From: Pseudolysobacter antarcticus | GTDB taxonomy: Bacteria; Pseudomonadota; Gammaproteobacteria; Xanthomonadales; Rhodanobacteraceae | Assembly: GCF_004168365.1 (NCBI RefSeq) | Contig: NZ_CP035704.1 | Location: 1,612,001-1,676,000, forward strand | DNA length: 64,000 nt | Direction of reading: 5' to 3' | In this document: positions 9,421 to 18,214 of the stretch, piece by piece | Position numbering within the stretch: the stretch's first letter is position 1 | How the letters are laid out: each line of letters starts with the position of its first letter | Notes under the pieces: model-generated | Told to the model about the DNA's origin: nothing | Seen by the model: only the letters and a program-made list of their open reading frames with translations | Database searches by the model: none | Made by a program: the position numbers and the translations under genes

Positions 9421-10857
9421 ATGTTGTTGCGGCCCATCACATTTGTGCGTCAATCCGGTTTGCCAATTGCAACGCAGATTTATTTGTCGTTGCGTACTTC
9501 GCTTTTGAATGGCGAAATTCCGGTCGGAGTGCGTTTACCTTCCACGCGTGACCTCGCTACACAACTCGGAGTATCGCGCACTGGCATCGTATCCGCGTTC
9601 GAGCGACTGGTAGCCGAAGGTTACCTGACCAGCCGCGTTGGTGACGGTACTCGAGTGAGCGAAATCCAGATCGACAAGACCGCTCCTGCGGTCGAAAACG
9701 TGGCGCCTGCGCGTCTGTCGAAAATGGCGCAGCAAGTCATTCAAACCAGTCCGCGCGGCATCATGCCACTATTGCCGTTTCGGCCCGGCACACCCGCGCT
9801 CGAACTTGCTCCGTTGGAGTTGTGGGGCAGGGCAATGCGCATGGCATGTCTTGAAGCAAAACCCGATGCTTTGGATGTGAGCGATTCGCTCGGCCTGCCA
9901 AAGTTGCGACAATTGATTGCGGAACGCCTTTATCGCACGCGTTCGATAGTCTGCGAGGGCGAGCAGGTGGCGATCGTGTCCAGTTCACAGCAGGCCTTTT
10001 ACCTGATCGCGCGTCTATTTCTGGAGCAGGGTGACGAGGTCTGGCTGGAAGACCCGGGTTATTTCGGCGCACGTCGCGCGTTGTTCGCGGCGGGTGCCAA
10101 TATTGTTCCGGTCCCGGTGGATAAGGATGGTCTCGACGTTGTGCGTGGCATGCAGCGCGCACCGAACGCAAAGCTGGCCTACGTCGCGCCCTCGCATCAA
10201 TTTCCGACCGGCTACACGATGAGTCTGGAGCGTCGTTTGGCGCTGCTGGCGTGGGCGCAATCCAGCGATGCGCTGATCGTCGAGGATGACTACGACAGTG
10301 AGTTTGTGTTTGAAGGTCCGCCGCTCGCCGCGCTCTACAGCCTGAGCAAACATGCGCGCGTGATGTACATCGGCACATTCAGCAAAACCCTGTTCCCGGC
10401 GGCGCGGCTGGCGTATGTCGTATTGCCAAAAAATCTGGTTGAACCGTTTCGTTGCATCCGTCGCGTTACCGATGGATTTACGCCGACGCTGCTGCAACAT
10501 GCGGCTGCGCGCTTTCTTGCTGAAGGACATCTTGATCGACATATCCGGCATGTGCGCGCGGCCTACGCCGAGCGTCGGGATGCGCTCATGGATGCGGCAA
10601 AACTGCATTTCAATGGACTGGCAAATCTGGTCGTCGTACCCACCGGGCTGGATGCTGTGGCGTGGTTGCCTCCGCATGTTTCCGATCGCGCCGTGGCCTC
10701 GGCGGCGCACAAGCAGGGTGTGGAAACTTTTTCATTATCGCAGTTTGCGATGGAACCCATCGCGCAAGGCGGCTTGGTGCTTGGTTTCTCGGCGTTCTCC
10801 GCCGATCGAATTCATCTTGCGGCGAGTCAATTGGCCAAGGTATTGGCAACGTTTTGA
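9421..10857 (+). CDS. MocR/PdxR-type transcription regulator with aminotransferase-like domain
   Basis: A 478-residue regulator of the MocR subfamily of GntR proteins. Residues 10-80 form the winged helix-turn-helix (LPIATQIYLSLRTSLLNGEI, RLPSTRDLATQLGVSRTGIV). From about residue 110 comes a fold-type I aminotransferase domain that binds pyridoxal phosphate; the cofactor lysine is K322 in GTFSKTLFPAARL, and the conserved VEDDYDSEF is present at about 287-295. Relatives sense PLP, GABA or taurine; which ligand applies here cannot be read from the sequence. It lies just upstream of the first AraC-receptor module, but a 141-base gap makes a shared operon uncertain. Confidence 0.9.
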   Translation: MLLRPITFVRQSGLPIATQIYLSLRTSLLNGEIPVGVRLPSTRDLATQLGVSRTGIVSAFERLVAEGYLTSRVGDGTRVSEIQIDKTAPAVENVAPARLSKMAQQVIQTSPRGIMPLLPFRPGTPALELAPLELWGRAMRMACLEAKPDALDVSDSLGLPKLRQLIAERLYRTRSIVCEGEQVAIVSSSQQAFYLIARLFLEQGDEVWLEDPGYFGARRALFAAGANIVPVPVDKDGLDVVRGMQRAPNAKLAYVAPSHQFPTGYTMSLERRLALLAWAQSSDALIVEDDYDSEFVFEGPPLAALYSLSKHARVMYIGTFSKTLFPAARLAYVVLPKNLVEPFRCIRRVTDGFTPTLLQHAAARFLAEGHLDRHIRHVRAAYAERRDALMDAAKLHFNGLANLVVVPTGLDAVAWLPPHVSDRAVASAAHKQGVETFSLSQFAMEPIAQGGLVLGFSAFSADRIHLAASQLAKVLATF

Positions 10858-10998
10858 ACTAGCCTGCATGTCGAATGGTATGCAACTTTTGCACAGAATG
10901 GATCTGGTTCGAGTCCAATCGAACGACTAGATTAAGTGAAGCGTCGTCGATCGCCCCGAATCCGACGAAGCGTGCCCTTCATTTTTTCAGAGACAGTC

Positions 10999-11886
10999 GT
11001 GATCGAAGTCAAAGCCGCGCGCATTCCTCCGGGTCGCTACGTCACTCTCGCCCAAGCTGGCGATGGGCTCCAGAGCGATTGGAATACCGGCATGCAAGTG
11101 TTGCTGTGCGATCGCTACTCGCGTGTGGCCGTACCTGCGGGAGTAGTGGGGCTCTGGTGTCCGCTGAGTGCTGGTATCTGGATTGAAGCGCTGGGCTCAC
11201 GAACCTTCGTCAAGAAGGGCAATGGCTACACCTCCGATGCGGAATACGCGCATGAGGTGAGCATGCCGATGCACGGCGCGAGCATAGCGATTCTGGCCCG
11301 GCATGCGGTATGGGCAAAATTCATGGCGATGTATTCCGGTGAGATAAGTCAGTTGCCGGCGGTATTTCCAGCCAGCCAATCTATGCCTGTGAGCATGCGT
11401 CTGGCGTTATTGCGTTTGACACGTAGTGCGTTGCGATCTGGAGATACGTTGGAAAGATTGATGGGTGATCGATTTGGTCAGGTGATGTTGCAAATGCAGC
11501 AGCATTTCTCGCCTTTTATCCAGCGTTGTCCTGGTTCATCAGCGGCACGCAAACGGCAGATTTTTTCGCGTCTGCAACGTGTTCGCCATCTGATCCAGAC
11601 CAGCCCGGCCAAGGATGTCGATATCTCGACGCTGGCAATTCTGGCCAACTATTCTCCGAATCAACTGATCAAGTTGTTCAATCGTGTTTTTGGTGAAACT
11701 CCTTATTTTAGTTTGGTGCGAACGCGAATAGAATTTGCTCGCCGCTTGATATCCGAAACCAATATGGATATCAGCGAAATATCCCGCGCCAGCGGTTTTG
11801 AAAATCGAACCAGTTTTGCACGTGCTTTCAAGATTCACTCCGGCAGCACTGCTTCGTCATTCCGTTACGCTGCCCGGCGCGCCTGA
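10999..11886 (+). CDS. AraC-family regulator, module 1
   Basis: A ~295-residue transcription regulator. The N-terminal part (VIEVKAARIPPGRYVT ... VSVPAGVVGLWCPL-like) looks like a cupin-type sensing domain. The C-terminal 100 residues are an AraC helix-turn-helix pair: DISTLAILANYSPNQLIKLF and MDISEISRASGFENRTSFAR. I placed the start at the GTG at 10999 because the two paralogues at 19702 and 26174 also begin with GTG at exactly this point (VIEVKA); an in-frame GTG at 10936 would add 21 residues absent from the others. The next gene on the strand is a TonB-dependent receptor, and the same pairing occurs three times here. The regulator most likely controls its neighbouring receptor, but that is inference. 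Confidence 0.88.
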   Translation: MIEVKAARIPPGRYVTLAQAGDGLQSDWNTGMQVLLCDRYSRVAVPAGVVGLWCPLSAGIWIEALGSRTFVKKGNGYTSDAEYAHEVSMPMHGASIAILARHAVWAKFMAMYSGEISQLPAVFPASQSMPVSMRLALLRLTRSALRSGDTLERLMGDRFGQVMLQMQQHFSPFIQRCPGSSAARKRQIFSRLQRVRHLIQTSPAKDVDISTLAILANYSPNQLIKLFNRVFGETPYFSLVRTRIEFARRLISETNMDISEISRASGFENRTSFARAFKIHSGSTASSFRYAARRA

Positions 11887-12042
11887 GCAACAACAGTTCA
11901 ACGCGAACTTGTCAATCTGTTGTTTCGGAATCGGCCTGCAAGCTACTGTACCTAGATCATTTTATTATGATGCTGGCATCTGTCGTTCGCATCTGTAATT
12001 TTCTCTGCACTTATCAGCAACCCGGATATTTTTTGAAAAATA

Positions 12043-12115
12043 GCATGCAGCGAGGTAGCGGCTCGCTGCATGCCGGTTATTGCGACTAGTCCAAAAGTCA
12101 CCCCGTTGGAGGGTG
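12043..12115 (+). ncRNA. Candidate structured RNA/regulatory element, copy 1 (AraC-receptor intergenic)
   Basis: A perfect 12-bp hairpin (GCATGCAGCGAG / CTCGCTGCATGC, loop GTAGCGG) is followed by the linker TGCGACTAGTCCAAA and a second hairpin (CACCC / GGGTG, loop CGTTGGA). The same layout recurs at 20790 and 27224, with paired changes in the outer stems. No T-run follows, so it is not an ordinary terminator. The linker's TCCAAA (12090-12095) is complementary to TTTGGA in the receptor's ribosome-binding site (12312-12317). It could be an independent small RNA, the 3' end of the araC mRNA, or a long-leader element. No expression evidence is available; strand is assumed from the flanking genes. 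Confidence 0.55.
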
Positions 12116-12241
12116 TGGTTATTATCTATATATGAAACTGTTGATGGCAAAATAAATGTGCCGCATATGATAAAAAAACAATCTTTTATTTGAATATAAT
12201 ATAAGCGACAAATTTTCGCGATTTATGCATCATGCGCGGAC

Positions 12242-12326
12242 GATATTTGTACCTCACAAATAATTTACATGGGCTAAATTTCTCGGGCCGGGAAGTCCGG
12301 AACAAAACCTATTTGGAGAGGCCAAA
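12242..12326 (+). promoter_or_regulatory. Conserved -10-like box and leader of receptor 1
   Basis: GATATT at 12242-12247 lies six bases before CTCACAAATAATTTACAT, the same spacing as GGTTATATT in the two other copies, and fits a -10 box with the transcript starting near the CTCAC. The rest of the leader is shared by all three receptors: a small hairpin CCGG-GAAGT-CCGG (12288-12300) and the ribosome-binding segment CTATTTGGAGAGG before the ATG at 12327. No convincing -35 box is visible, as expected for an activator-dependent promoter. Confidence 0.55.
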
Positions 12327-15140
12327 ATGCTCACTCACACGCTTTCGCAATCGATCCGCCAAGCCCTGCGCTCGGGTCGCCATTACGGAGCCTTGCTCGC
12401 TGTCCCCGCGTTACTTACCGGTCTGCCGGTCAGCGTTCTCGCGCAGGATGCGGGCAACGCGTCCACATCACAAAAACTCGAAACGATCGAAGTCACGGGA
12501 TCACGCATCCGCCGCGTCGATGTGGAAACCGCCAGCCCGGTGCTCACCGTGGATCGCGCCGCGATCGAAAAAAGCGGCAAGCTCACCGTCGGCGATCTGG
12601 TGCAGGAATTGCCCAGTATTTCCGGTAACGCCGCCACGCCGGCCATGAACAACGGCGGCGGCACGGGCGGCTCGTTTGTGTCGCTACGCGGGCTGGGCAC
12701 CAACCGTACCTTGATCTTGGTCAACGGTCATCGTGTGGTCAACGCCGACATCAATGTTATTCCAAGCAACCTGGTCGAACGCATCGAAGTGCTGACCGAT
12801 GGCGCATCCGCTGTATATGGTTCGGATGCGATCGGTGGTGTGGTCAACTTCATCATGCGCTCGAATTATCAGGGCGCAGAATTAACGACCAGCTACGGCA
12901 TTTCGGACAAGGACGACGGCGAACGCAAGGCATTCAACCTCACCTTCGGCCAAACCTCGGACAAGGGCAGCATCGTCGGTGGCATCGATTACAACAAGTT
13001 CGATGGCATCCTTTCCGGTAACCGCGACTACGGTAAGTTCGCTTTGACCCTCGGCAAGAAACAGCAGGCAGATGGCGGTTTCCCCGTGACCAAGGGCGGC
13101 TCCGTTGCTTCGCCATCCGGATTCATTTCTGCGCCGCAATTTTCCGGTTGCGACAGCGCCGGCGGCACCTTCGACAAATCCGCGGCAGCAGCCGGCGGCA
13201 TTCCCGCGCACTTTCGCTGCTTCCAGAGTGGCACGTCCACCAGTGAAGGTGATACCTATAACTACCAAGCGATCAATCTGATATTCACGCCGCAAGAGCG
13301 CACCAATGCCTACGTGCTGGGCAACTATAAACTCAGCGATAGCGTAGAAGCCTATATGAGCGTGTTCCACAACAAGACCACATCGGAAGCACAGCTCGCG
13401 CCGCTGCCGCTGGATCTTTTTTCCGCACAGATCACGCTTGATGCCGGCCAGCCCTACAACCCATTCGGTACGCGCCTGGGCTATCTTGGCGACGATGGGC
13501 AGAAGAGTGATGGCTCGCAGGATCTGGCGATTCGCTTGTCAGCGCTCGGTCCCCGGATCACCCATTTCACTCAGGTAACCGATCAGGTGATCACGGGCTT
13601 CAAAGGTAGCCTCGCCGATACCTCATGGCAGTGGGATGCGAATCTCAACTACGGTCATCAGAGTGTTCTCAATACGTTTTTCGGTTCGCTGGCGTCGGGC
13701 GATCTGGCCAACAGCGGATCGTTCTCGGCGAGCTGCATTCCGAATAGCACGGCCAAGGGTGGCTGCATCAATATTTTCGACCAGAATGATCCAAACACCG
13801 CGAAGATTCTCAAGCAATATTCGGCGGCGCCATTCACTAATACGTTGAACACCTTCCGCCAGGCCGAGTTCAATATCAACGGCAATCTGTTCGATCTGCC
13901 AGCGGGCACGGTCAGCCTCGCCGCGGGCGGTTCGTATCGCAAGGTGTACACCAATATTAACGTCGATTACATCGCCAAGGCCGATCCGGCCACGGGTAAT
14001 TGCGCGGTGCAGATTTCGGCGTGCGGCACGCCGTTCCAGGGTGGCTTCAGCGTCAAGGAGGTGTATGCCGAAGTTCTGGTTCCGTTGCTCAAGGATATGC
14101 CGTTCATCCATACCTTGAATCTCGATCTCGGCGATCGCTATTCGGATTACAATACCTTCGGCTCGACCAGCAATTGGAAGGCCGCTCTCGAATATCGCCC
14201 GCTCGAAGACCTGTTGCTGCGTGGCACCGTATCTAAAGTTTTCCGCGCGCCGAACACTACTGAACTTTTCACCGGATTGACCGATTCGTTCGACAATTAT
14301 TCGAAGCCGGTGGGTTCGAGCTCGATGTTCAAGTCGAAGAATAATAGTCAGGTGCAGACGTTCTTCGCTGGCGCCTCCGTGCTAGGCAAACCATTGCTGC
14401 CGGAAATCGGCAAGTCGTTCGACTTCGGCGTGGTCTACGATCCGCACTGGCTCGATGGGCTTTCCGTCAGCGCCGATCTTTGGCGGGTTTATCTGGCGAA
14501 CAACATCACGCGTCCGACCGGGCAGAGCATTGTCAACTTCTGCGCGGCCAATCTCACCAGTCCGTTCTGCGGCAACATCACCTTTGCCGGTGGCCAGATT
14601 TCGCAAATCAATACGGTTATCCAGAACTTCGGCCGACTCGATACGCGCGGCGTGGATTTCGGCATGAAATACCGCTTGCCGGAAACCGCATTCGGCAAGT
14701 TCAGCGTGTCGCTGGATACGACCTACACTGCGCAGTACGACAACCAGTTGACGGTGAAAAATGCGGATGGAACCAGCACCACCGTGGCTGATCATGCCGC
14801 CGGCACGTTCGACGCGCAGTTCGGCAATATCGCGCGCTGGCGCGGCTTGGGCAGCCTGAACTGGAGCTACGGTTCGTTCTCCGCTGGCTGGACCGCGCGC
14901 TACATTGGCGGTGAAAAAGTGCCGCTGATCGGGCATGTGGGCGCATGGACGCAAAATAACGTGACCTTCGGTTACAACATCGCGCCGCTGAATACGCGGA
15001 TCGATGTCGGCATCGACAATATCGCCGACAAGCAGCCCACGTTGTATTACACCAACAACGTTACCAACGCCAACGTCGACGTAAATACTTATGACACTAT
15101 TGGTCGGTATTATTTCGCGCGGGTGAGCGTGAAGTTCTAA
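12327..15140 (+). CDS. TonB-dependent receptor, module 1
   Basis: A 937-residue outer-membrane receptor that would import a substrate with energy from TonB-ExbBD. It has a signal peptide (residues 1-40, ending near VSVLAQDA), a TonB-box-like stretch (LETIEVTGSRIRR), a plug domain (SPVLTVDRAAIEKSGKLTVG, FVSLRGLGTNRTLILVNGHR, VERIEVLTDGASAVYGSDAI) and a beta-barrel ending in an aromatic residue (YYFARVSVKF), as outer-membrane proteins do. It is closely related to the receptors at 21062 and 27494. The main differences are in the segment after DYGKF (about residues 230-310), probably an extracellular loop that sets specificity. It is preceded by an AraC regulator and followed by a terminator, then a TPR-sulfotransferase. 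The substrate is unknown. Confidence 0.92.
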   Translation: MLTHTLSQSIRQALRSGRHYGALLAVPALLTGLPVSVLAQDAGNASTSQKLETIEVTGSRIRRVDVETASPVLTVDRAAIEKSGKLTVGDLVQELPSISGNAATPAMNNGGGTGGSFVSLRGLGTNRTLILVNGHRVVNADINVIPSNLVERIEVLTDGASAVYGSDAIGGVVNFIMRSNYQGAELTTSYGISDKDDGERKAFNLTFGQTSDKGSIVGGIDYNKFDGILSGNRDYGKFALTLGKKQQADGGFPVTKGGSVASPSGFISAPQFSGCDSAGGTFDKSAAAAGGIPAHFRCFQSGTSTSEGDTYNYQAINLIFTPQERTNAYVLGNYKLSDSVEAYMSVFHNKTTSEAQLAPLPLDLFSAQITLDAGQPYNPFGTRLGYLGDDGQKSDGSQDLAIRLSALGPRITHFTQVTDQVITGFKGSLADTSWQWDANLNYGHQSVLNTFFGSLASGDLANSGSFSASCIPNSTAKGGCINIFDQNDPNTAKILKQYSAAPFTNTLNTFRQAEFNINGNLFDLPAGTVSLAAGGSYRKVYTNINVDYIAKADPATGNCAVQISACGTPFQGGFSVKEVYAEVLVPLLKDMPFIHTLNLDLGDRYSDYNTFGSTSNWKAALEYRPLEDLLLRGTVSKVFRAPNTTELFTGLTDSFDNYSKPVGSSSMFKSKNNSQVQTFFAGASVLGKPLLPEIGKSFDFGVVYDPHWLDGLSVSADLWRVYLANNITRPTGQSIVNFCAANLTSPFCGNITFAGGQISQINTVIQNFGRLDTRGVDFGMKYRLPETAFGKFSVSLDTTYTAQYDNQLTVKNADGTSTTVADHAAGTFDAQFGNIARWRGLGSLNWSYGSFSAGWTARYIGGEKVPLIGHVGAWTQNNVTFGYNIAPLNTRIDVGIDNIADKQPTLYYTNNVTNANVDVNTYDTIGRYYFARVSVKF

Positions 15141-15195
15141 TAAAGGGTCTTTTTGCGGAGCAGCGTTGTTTCTCCAGGAGCAACGTCCAAGCCAG

Positions 15196-15223
15196 CCGCG
15201 CGGTGCGAGCCGCGCGGTTTTTT
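15196..15223 (+). terminator. Rho-independent terminator after receptor 1
   Basis: CCGCGCGG, loop TGCGAG, CCGCGCGG, then six T residues. The same hairpin with its flanking sequence (GGAGCAACGTCC) is found after receptor 2, showing that the duplicated unit includes the terminator. Confidence 0.88.
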
Positions 15224-15270
15224 GTGCCTGATACAATGGCCGAATCCTTTTCCCGCGATGAGATTCCGGC

Positions 15271-16890
15271 ATGCCCGTCAAGCAAAAATCGCAGGCCGCC
15301 ACACGCTTGCAGGGTTTGACTCCGTACGCCATCCAGCAGGTGATCGCTACGGCAAATGCGCTCGAACTCGGCCGCATCAACGATGCCGAACGCCACATTC
15401 AGGGCGCGCTGGCGGTGTTTCCGCATCATCCTGAAATACTGCGGCTGCTGGCTGCGATTCTGCAAATGCGTGGCCAGCTCGCGGATGCGGTCGCGACCAT
15501 GCAGCGCGCGGTGTCGCTACGTCCGCTCGATGCCTTGTATTACAACACTCTCGGCGGCGTGCTCAGCGACAACAACGATAACGATGCCGCGATCGCCAGC
15601 CTGCGCCGCGCGTGCGAACTCGATCCGGCGCTGGCCATCGCGTGGTTCAACCTCGGTCTGGTACTGATGCGTTGCGCGCGTAGCGAAGAAGCCGTGGCCG
15701 CGCTGCGCCAAGCCGTTGTATTGGCGCCCAGCCACACCTCGGCGCGCGTGATGCTGGCGGAAATGCTGCGCGCCAGTAATCGAATGGACGATGCCGCCGC
15801 TGAGTTTCGTCGTGTGATCGCGATGCGTCCCTTTACCGGCCCCGCATGGTGGGGATTAGCCGATCTGAAAACGGTGAAATTCAGCGATGCCGAAATCGAG
15901 CAGATGCAACGCGCAATGCAACATCGCGATGCCAGTGACGACGATTTGATCGCGCTCGGATTTGCGCTGGCACATGCGCTCGAACAGCACGACCGGCTGG
16001 CCGATTCGTTACGCGAAATTGCGAACGCCAATGCACGTGCGCGCAATCGCCGAATATGGAGTGCGGCAGCACATTCGGCACAACTCGATGCGATCCTGCA
16101 AACGTTTTCGCAGCCGCCGCACCCGCCGCACCCGCCGCAGCCGGCTGTGCCAGCGGCCTTGGGCGAGCAGGTGATCTTCATCGTCAGCATGCCGCGCTCC
16201 GGTTCGACCTTGGTGGAGCAGATTCTTGCCTCGCATTCGCAGGTTGAGGGCGCTGGCGAATTGCCGGATCTGCCTGCGGTATTGAATGAAGAATCGCGAC
16301 GTCGGCAGCAGCCGTTTCCATTGTGGGTGCCGCAGATGCAGCCGCACGATTGGCAACATCTCGGCCAGCGTTACCTCGAACGCACCGCGCACTGGCAACA
16401 ACAGCGCGCACGCTTTACTGACAAGTTGCCGAACAACTGGCTCTACATCGGCGCGATCCGCGCGATGTTGCCGGCGGCAAAAATAATCTACGTCCGGCGC
16501 GATCCGCTGGAAACCTGTCTGGGCTGTTATCGGCAGAATTTTTCCGCGCACGAATACACACGCACGTTTGCTGATCTCGCGGCCTTCTGGCGCGACTTCG
16601 ATCGTGCCGTACGCTATTGGCGACAGGCGGCGCAGAGTCACGTGCATGAAAATGTGTACGAAGATCTGGTCGCCTACCCCGAATCGAAAATTCGCGAACT
16701 GCTTGTATTCTGCGACTTGCCGTTCGAGCCGGCGTGCCTGGAGTTTCACAAGACGCAACGCGAAGTACTCACGCCGAGCGCGGCCCAGGTGCGCGAGCCG
16801 CTGCGCCGTGATACCGCGCGTGCCAAGCGCTACGGATCACTGCTCGATCCGCTGCGTCATGCATTGCAGTTGGATGCGTTCTCCGAGTAA
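15271..16890 (+). CDS. TPR-repeat sulfotransferase
   Basis: A 539-residue fusion. Residues 10-270 are tetratricopeptide repeats (for example HHPEILRLLAAILQMRGQLA, RPLDALYYNTLGGVLSDNND and DPALAIAWFNLGLVLMRCAR). Residues 295-530 are a sulfotransferase domain with the 5'-phosphosulfate loop FIVSMPRSGSTLVEQILASH and the 3'-phosphate region IIYVRRDPLETCLGCYRQNF, so it should move sulfate from PAPS to an acceptor, perhaps a protein held by the TPR part. A proline/histidine-rich spacer (PPHPPHPPQP) joins the halves. No signal peptide, so cytoplasmic. It follows the terminator of receptor 1, and TPR-sulfotransferases often sit near TonB-dependent receptors in xanthomonads; a functional link is plausible but unproven. 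Confidence 0.9.
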   Translation: MPVKQKSQAATRLQGLTPYAIQQVIATANALELGRINDAERHIQGALAVFPHHPEILRLLAAILQMRGQLADAVATMQRAVSLRPLDALYYNTLGGVLSDNNDNDAAIASLRRACELDPALAIAWFNLGLVLMRCARSEEAVAALRQAVVLAPSHTSARVMLAEMLRASNRMDDAAAEFRRVIAMRPFTGPAWWGLADLKTVKFSDAEIEQMQRAMQHRDASDDDLIALGFALAHALEQHDRLADSLREIANANARARNRRIWSAAAHSAQLDAILQTFSQPPHPPHPPQPAVPAALGEQVIFIVSMPRSGSTLVEQILASHSQVEGAGELPDLPAVLNEESRRRQQPFPLWVPQMQPHDWQHLGQRYLERTAHWQQQRARFTDKLPNNWLYIGAIRAMLPAAKIIYVRRDPLETCLGCYRQNFSAHEYTRTFADLAAFWRDFDRAVRYWRQAAQSHVHENVYEDLVAYPESKIRELLVFCDLPFEPACLEFHKTQREVLTPSAAQVREPLRRDTARAKRYGSLLDPLRHALQLDAFSE

Positions 16891-17068
16891 TTCTGTTGTT
16901 GTCGTCTGGCGCATTTGCAACTTCAGGCGACGTCGAAAATCCCGTGCTCGCGATATCGTCGAATAGTAGTTAACCTGCGTTTTTTCAGAGATACGCCGAT
17001 GCGCTATCGCGTTCGCTTGCCGAGTTCGCGCAGCGGCATATCAGGCGCGTAAACATCAAGGCAAACCC

Positions 17069-18214
17069 ATGCACAAGAAAAAAATATTGGTGTTGAGCGT
17101 GTCCGCGGGCGCCGGTCACATGCGCGCGGCTGAAGCGCTGCGCAGTCATGCCGAAGTCGCGCATGGCGATGTGCATGCCTTGCATCTCGATGTGATGAAT
17201 TTCGTATCGAGCGCGTTCCGCAAGCTCTACACCAACGCCTACATCAAGCTGGTCGAAAAACATCCGGCATTGTGGGGCATGTTGTATCGCATGACCTCCG
17301 AGGCCGAGCCCGATGCGACGCTGCAAAAGATGCGGCGTGGCATCGAACGTTTGAACACCAAGGCGCTGCTCAGGGCAATCGACGCATTTGCGCCGGACGC
17401 AATCATCTGTACGCATTTTCTGCCGGCGGAGATTCTGCAGCACGAGATAAAACAAGCCCGGCTGCATGCGCCGGTGTGGGTGCAAGTCACCGATTTCGAT
17501 CTGCATAAAATGTGGGTGATGCCGCACATGGCGGGTTATTTTGCCGCGAATGACGAAGTCGCTTTTCGCATGCGCGCCGCGGCGATTGCGCCCGCGACGA
17601 TCCACGTCACCGGCATCCCGATCATGCCCGCATTCGCTCAGCCGCTGTCGCGCGAGGAATGCGCGCGCGAGTTCGGCATCGATCCGGCGCGACCGACATT
17701 TCTATTGATGGGCGGCGGTGCCGGCGTCGGCCAGCTTGATCAGGTGGCTGAGCGTTTGATGACCGCGGCCAAGGATTTTCAGCTCGTCGTGCTCGCCGGG
17801 AAAAACGTCGCGGTGCTCGGCAAATTGCAGAAGCTGGCGGCGCAACATCCGGGGCGTCTTTTTGCACAAGGTTTCACCCATCACGTCGAACGCCTGATGG
17901 CCTGCGCCGATCTTGTGATCACCAAACCCGGCGGACTCACGTCATCGGAATGCCTCGCGATGGGTGTGCCGATGATCGTGCATTCGCCGATTCCCGGACA
18001 GGAAGAACGCAATGCCGATTATCTGTTGGAGCAGGGCGCAGCGATGAAAGCGGTCGATACGCTCGGGCTGGAATTTCGCATCCAGATGTTGCTCGCCGAG
18101 CCGCGGCGTTTGCAACTCATGCGCGACAAGGCGGCAGCGCTGGGACGTCCGGATGCGGCGGCGAATGTATTGCGCATTGTGTTGTCAGCACTGGCGGCGC
18201 GTGACTCGAAATGA
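17069..18214 (+). CDS. MGDG-synthase/UgtP-type diacylglycerol glycosyltransferase
   Basis: A 381-residue GT28-type glycosyltransferase. The N-terminal domain begins KKKILVLSVSAGAGHMRAAEAL, the glycine-histidine loop typical of monogalactosyldiacylglycerol synthases and processive diacylglycerol glucosyltransferases, and continues with an acceptor-domain helix. The C-terminal nucleotide-sugar domain shows FLLMGGGAGVGQLDQVAE and TKPGGLTSSECLAMGVPMIV, where the GG and E contact UDP-sugar in the family. It likely adds a sugar to diacylglycerol at the inner face of the membrane. The stop overlaps the start of the next gene (ATGA), so the two form an operon. Confidence 0.9.
   Translation: MHKKKILVLSVSAGAGHMRAAEALRSHAEVAHGDVHALHLDVMNFVSSAFRKLYTNAYIKLVEKHPALWGMLYRMTSEAEPDATLQKMRRGIERLNTKALLRAIDAFAPDAIICTHFLPAEILQHEIKQARLHAPVWVQVTDFDLHKMWVMPHMAGYFAANDEVAFRMRAAAIAPATIHVTGIPIMPAFAQPLSREECAREFGIDPARPTFLLMGGGAGVGQLDQVAERLMTAAKDFQLVVLAGKNVAVLGKLQKLAAQHPGRLFAQGFTHHVERLMACADLVITKPGGLTSSECLAMGVPMIVHSPIPGQEERNADYLLEQGAAMKAVDTLGLEFRIQMLLAEPRRLQLMRDKAAALGRPDAAANVLRIVLSALAARDSK

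Noticed and set aside
12043-12115. Reading the first hairpin as an intrinsic terminator of the AraC gene
   Set aside because: No T-run follows in any of the three copies, and the loop, linker and second hairpin are conserved beyond what a terminator needs.
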